DNA of 39,310 nt from an uncultured Oscillospiraceae bacterium. GTDB lineage: Bacteria > Bacillota > Clostridia > Oscillospirales > Oscillospiraceae. Shown here one piece after another: positions 1 to 5,805 of the stretch; position 1 is the first letter of the stretch, and each line of letters starts with the position of its first letter. A model generated the notes under the pieces. It saw only the letters and a list, made by a program, of their open reading frames with translations. It was not told where the DNA came from and did no database searches. The DNA lies in NCBI GenBank assembly GCA_947624385.1, contig CANQJZ010000022.1, positions 1 to 39,310 on the forward strand, given 5' to 3'. A program made the translations under genes and the position numbers.

Positions 1-128
1 AGGTCGATGATATAGATGCCGTTGCGCTCCAGGTAGATGTACTCCGCCATCTTGGGGTTCCAGCGGCGGGTCTGGTGTCCAAAGTGGACGCCGGCCTCCA
101 GGAGCTGCTTCATCGTTACTACTGCCAT
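1..128 (-). CDS. rpsB: 30S ribosomal protein S2, 5' part only
   Basis: This is the N-terminal 42 residues of ribosomal protein S2, a component of the small ribosomal subunit; the rest lies beyond the left edge. The translation begins [18 protein letters not shown] and continues with [14 protein letters not shown], which is the characteristic S2 N-terminus ([17 protein letters not shown]). The ATG at 126-128 is preceded on the minus strand by a GGAGG ribosome site (about 139-143) at normal spacing. A near-consensus promoter lies about 110 nt upstream, and the leader between them can fold. In Firmicutes rpsB is usually followed by tsf, which would lie outside the window. Confidence 0.96.
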   Translation of the reverse strand, partial: MAVVTMKQLLEAGVHFGHQTRRWNPKMAEYIYLERNGIYIID

Positions 129-238
129 TACGTTTTTTCCTCCTTATTTTTTCAGTTTTTACCCTCCGGACCCGTCGTCCTTGCGGCCACCCTTGCGGGA
201 CAGGGCCGTGCGTCAGGGTCCGTGCGTAATAGGCAAGC
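129..238 (-). promoter_or_regulatory. Structured 5' leader of rpsB, possible S2 autoregulatory site
   Basis: About 110 nt separate the predicted transcription start from the rpsB ATG. The segment at 216-222 can pair perfectly with 167-173 (CGGACCC with GGGTCCG in the RNA). It encloses a second helix, 204-208 with 184-188 (CGGCC with GGCCG), which holds a short CCC-GCAA-GGG hairpin. Ribosomal protein S2 represses its own mRNA through the leader in several bacteria. The structure seen here fits that idea, but recognition by S2 is inferred. Confidence 0.5.
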
Positions 239-244
239 TCAAGT

Positions 245-273
245 ATTATACCAGAGCATCCCGCCCATTTCAA
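245..273 (-). promoter_or_regulatory. Sigma-A promoter for rpsB
   Basis: On the minus strand TTGAAA (268-273) and TATAAT (245-250) are separated by exactly 17 bp, a near-perfect vegetative promoter reading toward rpsB. The -35 box overlaps the TGA stop codon (270-272) of the upstream ylmC-like gene, so rpsB has its own promoter embedded at the end of its neighbour. Confidence 0.85.
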
Positions 274-563
274 GTGTTTTTTCCCGCGAACAGCGGCTTT
301 TTCGGTCGTTTTTCCCGGCGGACCCCATGCTCGGAGCTGACCAGGATGATGTCGTCCCCGATGCGGCTGATGCACTCCCAGGGCAGCACGTAATCCTCCT
401 CCCGGCCGAACATGCCCAGATATCTTGGCTTGCCCGGCACGATCAGCGCCGTGATACGCCCCTCGGGGCTTTCAAACTGCGCGTCGCACACATACCCCAG
501 CCGCTGGCCCGTGCATATGTTGATGACCTCTTTGTAGCGAAAATCCGAAAACCGGCAAAGCAT
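270..563 (-). CDS. ylmC: YlmC/YmxH family PRC-barrel protein
   Basis: A 97-residue protein of the YlmC/YmxH family, small PRC-barrel-like proteins of spore-forming Firmicutes. YmxH is often listed among sporulation proteins, but its biochemical role is not established. Family marks are the N-terminal FSDFRYKEVINICTGQRLG, the central ALIVPG and the WECISRIGDDIILV segment near residues 62-75. The length is typical. The ATG (561-563) has a strong GGAGGGG ribosome site about 6 nt upstream on the minus strand. The gene is followed at once by the rpsB promoter, whose -35 box overlaps its stop codon. No membrane segment or signal peptide is visible. Confidence 0.88.
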   Translation of the reverse strand: MLCRFSDFRYKEVINICTGQRLGYVCDAQFESPEGRITALIVPGKPRYLGMFGREEDYVLPWECISRIGDDIILVSSEHGVRREKRPKKPLFAGKNT

Positions 564-611
564 ATGCGACCCCTCCCATACTATGTATGCGAGGGGTGTC
601 GAAAATATACC

Positions 612-755
612 TTATTGAAGGCCTCCCCTGTGTAAGGGGAGGTGGCACGGCGAAGCCGTGACGGAGGGGTTGTTACCAGACTGAAAGCATGGTAACAATC
701 CCCCAGTCAGCGCTCCGCGCTGCCAGCCCCCTTTACACAAGGGGGCCTTCGATAA
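612..755. repeat. Nested-palindrome intergenic element, copy 1
   Basis: First copy of the dispersed family. The outer ends form an imperfect inverted repeat (TTATTGAAGGCC on the left, GGCCTTCGATAA on the right). Inside are a left hairpin (CTCCCCTGTGTAAGGGGAG), a small CACGGC-GAA-GCCGTG hairpin, a central GAGGGGTTGTTACC / GGTAACAATCCCCC pairing, an AGCGC-TCC-GCGCT hairpin and a right G/C-run hairpin. It fills most of the gap between ylmC (start 563) and the small gene ending at 804. Orientation: A-end left. Confidence 0.85.
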
Positions 756-780
756 TGTGCGCCCTCGGCGCAAAACCTAA

Positions 781-804
781 GCCCGTGCTCGGCACGGGCT
801 TTTT
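781..804. terminator. Hairpin with U-run after a small minus-strand gene
   Basis: GCCCGTGC (781-788) pairs with GCACGGGC (792-799) around a 3-nt loop. On the plus strand five T follow directly; on the minus strand TTAGGTTTTG follows. The minus-strand gene stops at 804, directly before the hairpin, so it is probably that gene's terminator, although the better T-run faces the plus strand. Confidence 0.55.
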
Positions 805-1001
805 CACTGTCGGGGTTTTTCCGTCTGCCGAACAGGCAGGGAGATCACGTTATCCGTCTGTATATAGACTTCCTCCGCTTCCAGCAGGAGCGACTGCAAG
901 TCCTGCCGGTAGCACCTGAACAGTCCGCAGTCGGGCATGTCGTCTATCACGGCCGACACGCCGGCGCACAGTATATAGTACATTTTTTGATAATTCGGCA
1001 T
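804..1001 (-). CDS. Small hypothetical protein of a gut-Clostridia type
   Basis: A 65-residue protein of unknown function, beginning MPNYQKMYYILCAGVSAVID and containing the acidic stretch LLLEAEEVYIQTDN near residues 38-51. Small proteins with a YxxMYYxLCxxVxxAID-like start and a C-terminal AEExYI motif recur in gut Clostridia next to XRE regulators; this is a recollection of family appearance, not a search. The ATG (999-1001) has a GAGGTG ribosome site. It is transcribed divergently from the XRE gene at 1088, and an inverted repeat in the shared intergenic region overlaps its predicted promoter, so repression by that regulator is plausible. No transmembrane segment is evident. Confidence 0.7.
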   Translation of the reverse strand: MPNYQKMYYILCAGVSAVIDDMPDCGLFRCYRQDLQSLLLEAEEVYIQTDNVISLPVRQTEKPRQ

Positions 1002-1025
1002 GGAAACACCTCTTTATGCCACAAC

Positions 1026-1054
1026 ATTGTAGCATATCAGCCCAGACAATGCAA
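1026..1054 (-). promoter_or_regulatory. Promoter of the small divergent gene
   Basis: On the minus strand TTGCAT (1049-1054) and TACAAT (1026-1031) are spaced by 17 bp and point at the gene starting at 1001. The -35 box lies inside the left arm of an inverted repeat (1045-1072). Confidence 0.6.
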
Positions 1055-1072
1055 CAAAATAGTAGCATTGTC
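1045..1072. promoter_or_regulatory. Candidate XRE operator
   Basis: GACAATGC (1045-1052) and GCATTGTC (1065-1072) form a perfect 8-bp inverted repeat with a 12-bp spacer. A further CATTGT half site lies at 1025-1030. The repeat covers the -35 of the minus-strand promoter and sits just upstream of the XRE start at 1088, as expected of an autoregulatory operator. Binding is inferred. Confidence 0.5.
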
Positions 1073-1087
1073 AAGAGGTGATGGGGG

Positions 1088-1291
1088 ATGTTTTTTCAAA
1101 GACTGGAGGACCTGCGGATAGATGCGGACAAGACCCAGCAGGAGATCGCGGACGTGCTCCACTGCAAGCGGGAGGTCTACAGGCGCTACGAAAAGGGCAT
1201 CCACGAGATACCCGTCTGGGCCGTTATCGCTCTGGCGGAGTATTACCACACCAGCACCGATTACATTCTGGGCCTGACGGACAGACGATAA
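1088..1291 (+). CDS. XRE/Cro-C1 family helix-turn-helix regulator
   Basis: A 67-residue single-domain DNA-binding protein. Residues about 5-60 form the five-helix XRE fold: KTQQEIADVLHCKREVYRRYE gives helices 2-3 of the HTH, followed by the family-typical IPVWAVIALAEYYHTSTDYILGLTD. It has no extra sensor or toxin domain, so it is probably a simple repressor. The start was taken at 1088 because AGAGGTG (1074-1080) gives proper spacing; the ATG at 1081 is in another frame. It faces away from the small gene at 804-1001 and shares an inverted-repeat operator candidate with it. The target and signal are unknown. Confidence 0.9.
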   Translation: MFFQRLEDLRIDADKTQQEIADVLHCKREVYRRYEKGIHEIPVWAVIALAEYYHTSTDYILGLTDRR

Positions 1292-1297
1292 AAAACG

Positions 1298-1320
1298 TGT
1301 CCCCGGTCCAGCCGGGGACA
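1298..1320. terminator. Strong hairpin after the XRE gene
   Basis: TGTCCCCGG (1298-1306) pairs with CCGGGGACA (1312-1320), loop of 5 nt, starting 7 nt after the XRE stop. There is no T-run on the plus strand; read on the minus strand it is followed by CGTTTTTTATC, so it better fits a terminator for leftward transcription. Confidence 0.5.
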
Positions 1321-1344
1321 AAGATATAAATGTCTCTCCCTCCG

Positions 1345-1491
1345 TCGTCGCCGCTCGCTGGGCTAGGCCGGGATTCGCCGCAAGCGTCAAATCCCAGATA
1401 GCCCGCGGCGTCTCCTCTCCCCACGCGACAAGCGTGCCGCGTGGGGACCCCGATGGCCGCGCCACCTCCCTCGTCAGAGGGAGGCTTTTTT
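1345..1491. repeat. Composite repeat: 109-bp two-hairpin module plus element end, copy 2
   Basis: Positions 1345-1453 carry a module that recurs at 28055-28163 with only three visible differences. It folds as nested arms (CGCCGC/GCGGCG, GGGCTA/TAGCCC, GGGATT/AATCCC) followed by a second hairpin with CCCCACGCG/CGCGTGGGG arms. The right part (1465-1484) is a CCTCCCTC-GTCA-GAGGGAGG hairpin followed by CTTTTTT, resembling a family end and able to act as a plus-strand terminator for the XRE gene. A full left element end is not present. Confidence 0.75.
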
Positions 1492-1513
1492 AAATGATTA
1501 TTCCATATAAAAT

Positions 1514-1631
1514 GGCCCCCCTGTGTAAGGGGGGCTGTCATGCGTCAGCATGACTGGAGGGTTGTACCGCCGGATAACCGACAACCCCTCCGGCTCGCTC
1601 CGCTCGCCACCTCCCCTTGCACAGGGGAGGC
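1514..1631. repeat. Nested-palindrome intergenic element, copy 3 (inverted)
   Basis: Left hairpin CCCCCCTGTGTAAGGGGGG, then GTCATGC-GTCA-GCATGAC, a central GGAGGGTTGT / ACAACCCCTCC pairing, a GGCTCGCTCCGCTCGCC arm and a right hairpin ending AGGGGAGGC. The order is the reverse of copy 1. Together with copy 2 it fills the 360-bp gap between 1291 and 1652. Confidence 0.85.
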
Positions 1632-1651
1632 GTTCCAAGCGGAAAGATATT

Positions 1652-2173
1652 TTATTCCTCCGTGGGCGGCTCGGGCGCGGCGGGTTTCTCCGCCTCCACC
1701 GGCTCCGTGGGCTTTTCCGGCTCCACAGGTACTTCCGCCTCCACCGCCTCCACCGGGACCTCGGCGGAAGACTCCTCCTCCACGGTGACCTCCACCGTCA
1801 CGTCGGCCTCCGCCTCCGTGGCGTCCACCACGGACGCGAAATCCGCGTCCTGGGCGTTGTTGCCGTCGGCCTTGATCTTCTCGATCTCCGCCTCCATGGC
1901 GGCGATGGCCGCGCTGGCCTCGTCGATCTGCTGACAGGCCGGGGCGAACGCCTCCTCCGGGTCGAGCTTATGGGCCTCATAGTACAGCTTCCCCAGCTCC
2001 GCGTACGCCTTTTTGATGGCGTCCCGTTTGGACGAGATGTCCATGTTCAGTCTGGCGACGCGGCTGACCTCTTTGGTCTTTTCCGCTGCCGCGCCGGCCA
2101 GTTCTTTCGCCTTGCCGGCGGCCTTGGCGGCGAACAGACCGGCTTTGTCCATAAAATCGTTGAATCCGGACAT
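1652..2173 (-). CDS. Hypothetical coiled-coil protein with acidic Pro/Glu/Val tail
   Basis: A 173-residue protein I cannot assign. Residues 1-40 are rich in Ala/Lys (FAAKAAGKAKELAGAAAEKT), likely an amphipathic helix. Residues about 42-105 continue as helix with heptad-like spacing (SSKRDAIKKAYAELGKLYYE, then IAAMEAEIEKIKADG). From residue 115 the chain becomes low-complexity and acidic, with repeated VEVPVE/EPV units to the end. There is no signal peptide or membrane segment, so it is probably cytosolic. The start is supported by AGGAGG about 9 nt upstream. It stands alone, 65 bp downstream of lgt in the same direction. Similar short KAAGKAKE-type proteins, some with zinc ribbons, occur in Clostridia, but this one has almost no cysteine. 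Confidence 0.75.
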   Translation of the reverse strand: MSGFNDFMDKAGLFAAKAAGKAKELAGAAAEKTKEVSRVARLNMDISSKRDAIKKAYAELGKLYYEAHKLDPEEAFAPACQQIDEASAAIAAMEAEIEKIKADGNNAQDADFASVVDATEAEADVTVEVTVEEESSAEVPVEAVEAEVPVEPEKPTEPVEAEKPAAPEPPTEE

Positions 2174-2238
2174 GGTGATAGCCTCCTTTTTTATACTTTA
2201 TCTTATCCCGTTTTCCCGTGTTTGCCCGTGGTAAATCC

Positions 2239-3039
2239 TTACGACCGCTTTCTCCGGTGCAGGGCCACGGCCAACATGACCAGCGACGCCAGGCACGTAC
2301 ACCCCGCCACCAGCTGGCTGACCCGCACGCCGCTGCCGCCTATGTACAGCGAATCGGCGCGAAGGCCCTCGATCCAGAACCGGCCCAGCCCGTACCAGGC
2401 CAGATATATAAGAAAATACTGCCCGTCAAATTTCCGCGCCGTTTTTTTGGACAGGATATGCAGCCCCGCGAACCCCAGCAGATTCCACAGGGATTCATAC
2501 AAAAACGCGGGGTGGACGTACATGGTCTGGCCGTCCAATGTCAGCCCCATGCGGCAGAACACGTCCGTCTCCCGGCCATATGCCTCCCGGTTCATGAAGT
2601 TGCCCCACCGGCCCACGCTCTGGCCGATGAGAAAGCCGAAAGCTGTCAGGTCCAGCAGCGCCAGGGCGTTCATTTTCTTCACCCGGCACACCACGAGCAC
2701 CGTGACCACCGCGGCGATGACCCCGCCGTAGATGGCCAGGCCCCCCTCCCAGATCTTGCACATGTCCCAGAAGGAGTCGTAGTGGCCGTAAAAGATCACG
2801 TAATAGGCCCTTGCCCCGATGATGGCCATGGGCACGGCGCACAGCAGATTGTCCAGCAGGTCGTCCTGCTTAATGCCGAACTCGCCGCAGCGGCGCATGC
2901 AGTAGGCCACCGCCAGCAGAAAGCCGAAGGCGATGATGACCCCGTACCAGTAAAAGGTGTGGCCGAACAGCACGAAGGAATTGGGCGGGTCGATGGACCA
3001 GCCGCCCAGCATGGGAAAGCTGATACTGGCCTGGCTCAT
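2239..3039 (-). CDS. lgt: Prolipoprotein diacylglyceryl transferase
   Basis: Lgt transfers the diacylglycerol moiety of phosphatidylglycerol to the lipobox cysteine of prolipoproteins at the outer face of the cytoplasmic membrane, the first step of lipoprotein maturation. The 266-residue length is typical. Multiple membrane segments are evident (residues about 28-48, 68-84, 103-119, 127-142, and near the C-terminus). Signature parts are IWEGGLAIYGG (97-106), GQSVGRWGNFMNREAYG (139-155, holding the conserved Arg and Asn residues), HPAFLYES and YGLGRFWIEGLRAD. The ATG overlaps the stop of the upstream M16 protease gene (ATGA at 3036-3039), showing translational coupling. Confidence 0.96.
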   Translation of the reverse strand: MSQASISFPMLGGWSIDPPNSFVLFGHTFYWYGVIIAFGFLLAVAYCMRRCGEFGIKQDDLLDNLLCAVPMAIIGARAYYVIFYGHYDSFWDMCKIWEGGLAIYGGVIAAVVTVLVVCRVKKMNALALLDLTAFGFLIGQSVGRWGNFMNREAYGRETDVFCRMGLTLDGQTMYVHPAFLYESLWNLLGFAGLHILSKKTARKFDGQYFLIYLAWYGLGRFWIEGLRADSLYIGGSGVRVSQLVAGCTCLASLVMLAVALHRRKRS

Positions 3040-4313
3040 TTAGGCCGCACCACGGACAATGCCGCCCGGCCGGGCACGATGTGCTCCCGGACCCATGCGG
3101 AGGCGTCGTCGCACGTAATGGCCTCCAACTGGCTGAAGCTGTCCAGGGGCTGACACCCGGCGAAGCAACCCTCCGCCAGACCCACGCCCAGGCTGCGAAA
3201 ATCGCCCAGCACCCGTATCTGCGCGCCGTAGGCGGCCTTTTTCTGTCTGTCGAACAGCGCCGGGTCAAAGCCCTTTTGCCCCACGGCCTCCGCCGCCGCC
3301 AAAAGCGCGTCATAGGCCCCGTCCGGGTCTCTGGACTCCCCGCCGAAGAGCACGTAGCCCTGACCGGCCGCGTACTCGGCGCCGCAGCCGAAGGTGGCGT
3401 TCAAAAGCCCCTTGTCGTAAAGGTCCAGATAGGCCGGGGAGCTTCTGCCGTACAGGCACCGCAGGGCCAGCCCCGCCGTGAGCCGCTCCCGCTGGCCCTC
3501 GGGCCCCTTGGCCGCCGGGCCCAGCTTCAGCCCGCCCAGAAACAGCGGCGCGGACACCTCCATGACCCGCTGGGACCGGGCTTCCACCGGCTCCAACGTC
3601 TCGTCAGGGCCGTAGTCCCGGCCGGGCAGTGGCGCGCTCTGGGCCGTCAGTATCTCCAGCGCGGCCCGCTCCACCGCCTCCGGGTCCGCGTTTCCAACCA
3701 CGCACAGGACCATGTTGGAGGGATGATAGAACACCCTGTGGCAGTCGTAGAGCACCTGGGGAGTAATGTCCTGAATGGACTGGACCGTACCGGCCACGTC
3801 GTCCCGCAATGGATTGTGGGCGAAGAGCTGGCGCATCAGGGCCATATAGACCTGGTCGTCCGGGTCGTCCTCGTACATGCGTATCTCCTGGGAGATGATG
3901 CCCCGCTCCTTGTCCACGCTCTCCTGGGTGTAGTACGGCGTGGAGACGAACCGCAGCAGCGTGCGCAGATTCTCGTCGAAGTTCTCCGTGCAGGTGAAGT
4001 GGTAGCATGTCTCCGCCTCGGAGGTGAAGGCGTTGGCGTTGGCTCCCGCCGCCTCCAACGCCATCAGGGCGTTGCCCTCGGGCATGTCGAACATCTTGTG
4101 CTCTAAATAATGTGCCACGCCGGCGGGGGTATCCTTGGCCTCGCCCGCCAGGGTGAAGCGCCGGTCCGCGCCGCCGTAATTGGTCATGTAGCAGGCAAAG
4201 CTCTTGCGGTACCCCGGCTTGGGTACCACGAATATGGGCAGGCCGTTGGGCAGCTTTGTGGTGTACAGCGTCTCCCCAATGGCGGGCCAGTCAATCCTCC
4301 GCATCTTCATCAC
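3036..4313 (-). CDS. ymfH: M16 family zinc peptidase, YmfH-like
   Basis: A 425-residue M16 (insulinase/pitrilysin-family) protein. The inverted zinc motif HxxEH is present as H68-Y-L-E71-H72, with the third ligand probably in SQEIRMYEDD (E143 or E148), so it should be catalytically competent. A C-terminal M16C-like domain follows from about residue 185. In Bacillus subtilis the homologous ymfF-ymfH pair is associated with EF-P lysine modification by 5-aminopentanol, and many such proteins carry that name. The present gene overlaps its partner upstream by 23 nt and lgt downstream by 4 nt, forming one operon. No signal peptide is visible, so it probably acts in the cytoplasm. The start may be the first or the fourth residue (MMKM). 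Confidence 0.9.
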   Translation of the reverse strand: MMKMRRIDWPAIGETLYTTKLPNGLPIFVVPKPGYRKSFACYMTNYGGADRRFTLAGEAKDTPAGVAHYLEHKMFDMPEGNALMALEAAGANANAFTSEAETCYHFTCTENFDENLRTLLRFVSTPYYTQESVDKERGIISQEIRMYEDDPDDQVYMALMRQLFAHNPLRDDVAGTVQSIQDITPQVLYDCHRVFYHPSNMVLCVVGNADPEAVERAALEILTAQSAPLPGRDYGPDETLEPVEARSQRVMEVSAPLFLGGLKLGPAAKGPEGQRERLTAGLALRCLYGRSSPAYLDLYDKGLLNATFGCGAEYAAGQGYVLFGGESRDPDGAYDALLAAAEAVGQKGFDPALFDRQKKAAYGAQIRVLGDFRSLGVGLAEGCFAGCQPLDSFSQLEAITCDDASAWVREHIVPGRAALSVVRPK

Positions 4314-5601
4314 CCTCGCTTCCCCGGAGAAAATACACCATGTCGCACCCGATACCGGACGCGGCCTTCACCACGTCCTCCCGCGTAACGTCCTCCACCA
4401 GCGCGGCCAGCTCCTCCGGGCCGTATTCCAGGCCCAGAATATTCTGTTCCAGCCAGAAGGCCTCCAGTGCCCCGGCGCTGTCGGCGGCGCTCAAAAGATC
4501 GTTCACCAGCCCCCGTCTGGCCGAGGCCAGCTCCTCGTCGGTGATATCCCCGTCCCGCACGGCCTGCAGCTGCCGGCCGATCTCCGCCAGAGCCTTGTCA
4601 TAGTCGGCCGCCTCGATGCCGCTGATCACGGCCATCACGCCCTTCACCAGGTCCACGCCGGAGCTGGCGAAGTAGCAAAGGCTCAGCTTTTCCCGCACGT
4701 TCATGAAAAGCTTGGACCCGACGCCGCCGCCGAACACCGCGTTCATCACCCGCAGCGCCGCCATATCCGGCTCCTCCATGGCCGCGCCCAGCCGGTACCC
4801 GATGGCCAGCTTTCCCTGGGTCACGTCCATCACGTCCGTGCAATACCGGGGGCCTTCCTCCACCGTGTTCATGCGGATATCCGTGCCCAGGTCCATGTCC
4901 AGCTCGCCCCTGGGCAGGGCGGCCAGGGCGTCCCGCACGGCCTCGTATGCCCGGTCCGGGTCGGCCGCGCCGCAGTAAAATACCTCCATGGGCGAGCTTG
5001 CCAGCAGCGCCCGGTAATGGCGGGTCAGGGCCACGTAGCCGATGGCCTCCGCCTCTTCCTCCGTGCCCAGCACGTCCACGGCGTAGTCCTCCGCGGGGCA
5101 CATCAGCTCCGTCATCCGGTAGCGGCTGTAGGATATCTTGTCGTTGACCCGGGCGCGGATGTCCTCCAAAAGCTTTTCCCGCTCGCTGTCCACGTACTGT
5201 GGCAGCAGCAGCCCGCCCCTTGTATTGGGGGCCAGGAGCGTCTCGCCCATGAGCGCGGCGATCTGCTCCAACAGGCTCTCCCCCTCGGGCAGCCACGCCT
5301 CGTCCACAAAGTCCGCCCAGAAGCCCACGCACTGTATCTCGCCCTTTTTCCGCACTGCCGGCTCCAGCCGGGCGCCATAGAGGCTGTCCAGCCGTGCGGC
5401 CAGCGCGTCCATGTCCGGGCAGGACACCGTCCCCCGGCGCAGCACGCTGGGTATCAGGGCGTTTTTCGCCGCGGTCTCCCGGCTGAGCCGGGTCAGCAGG
5501 TTCAGGCTCAGAAGTCCTGTCTTGAATTTGTCCGTTTGCAGGCATGTCATCATCACGCCCGGAAGTATCTCTCTGCGCGTCTGGCGCACACCGCTCACCA
5601 C
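4291..5601 (-). CDS. ymfF: M16 family protein without zinc motif, YmfF-like
   Basis: A 436-residue partner of the downstream M16 peptidase. It has the fold-level marks of the family (EILPGV start, ALIPSVLRRGT, RLDSLYGARLEP, and the C-terminal FGGGVGSKLFMNVREKLSLCY) but no HxxEH, as is usual for YmfF, suggesting a non-catalytic subunit of a heterodimer. The proposed GTG start (5599-5601) has only a weak GGGTGG-like site. It is supported because the EILPGV segment, conserved in relatives, lies just after it; an in-frame ATG later would remove it. It opens the ymfF-ymfH-lgt operon and is preceded by an extended -10 promoter. Confidence 0.87.
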   Translation of the reverse strand: MVSGVRQTRREILPGVMMTCLQTDKFKTGLLSLNLLTRLSRETAAKNALIPSVLRRGTVSCPDMDALAARLDSLYGARLEPAVRKKGEIQCVGFWADFVDEAWLPEGESLLEQIAALMGETLLAPNTRGGLLLPQYVDSEREKLLEDIRARVNDKISYSRYRMTELMCPAEDYAVDVLGTEEEAEAIGYVALTRHYRALLASSPMEVFYCGAADPDRAYEAVRDALAALPRGELDMDLGTDIRMNTVEEGPRYCTDVMDVTQGKLAIGYRLGAAMEEPDMAALRVMNAVFGGGVGSKLFMNVREKLSLCYFASSGVDLVKGVMAVISGIEAADYDKALAEIGRQLQAVRDGDITDEELASARRGLVNDLLSAADSAGALEAFWLEQNILGLEYGPEELAALVEDVTREDVVKAASGIGCDMVYFLRGSEGDEDAED

Positions 5602-5628
5602 CCGTTCCGGTAAATTTTTCTATATCGT

Positions 5629-5657
5629 ATTATAGCACACGCCATTGCATTTGAAAA
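5629..5657 (-). promoter_or_regulatory. Promoter of the ymfF-ymfH-lgt operon
   Basis: On the minus strand the -10 TATAAT (5629-5634) is preceded by TGC, giving an extended -10. The -35 is a weak TTTTCA (5652-5657) at 17 bp. The expected transcript starts about 20 nt before the GTG codon. Confidence 0.65.
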
Positions 5658-5676
5658 TGGTATATTCATTTTGAAC

Positions 5677-5782
5677 GCCTCCCCTGTGTAAGGGGAGGTG
5701 CCGAGCGAAGCGAGGCGGAGGGGTTGTCAACAACCCCCCAGTCAGCGCTTTGCGCTGCCAGCCCCCCTTGCACAGGGGGGCC
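5677..5782. repeat. Nested-palindrome intergenic element, copy 4
   Basis: A-end left orientation: CTCCCCTGTGTAAGGGGAG, GCCGAGC-GAA-GCGAGGC, GGAGGGGTTGT joined almost directly to ACAACCCCCC, AGCGC-TTT-GCGCT, and a right CCCCCC-TTGCACA-GGGGGG hairpin. This is the shortest copy because the central spacer is nearly absent. It lies between the operon promoter at 5629 and the 3' end of the glucan synthase gene. Confidence 0.85.
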
Positions 5783-5805
5783 TTTTGCTGCGGTCGTTCC
5801 CCATC

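Noticed and set aside
612-755. Repeats as a CRISPR array
   Set aside because: Copies are kilobases apart, internally palindromic, in both orientations, with no regular spacers and no cas genes.
689-919. Short plus-strand frame starting in repeat copy 1
   Set aside because: It is composed of repeat sequence and the antisense of the small gene at 804-1001, with no ribosome site.
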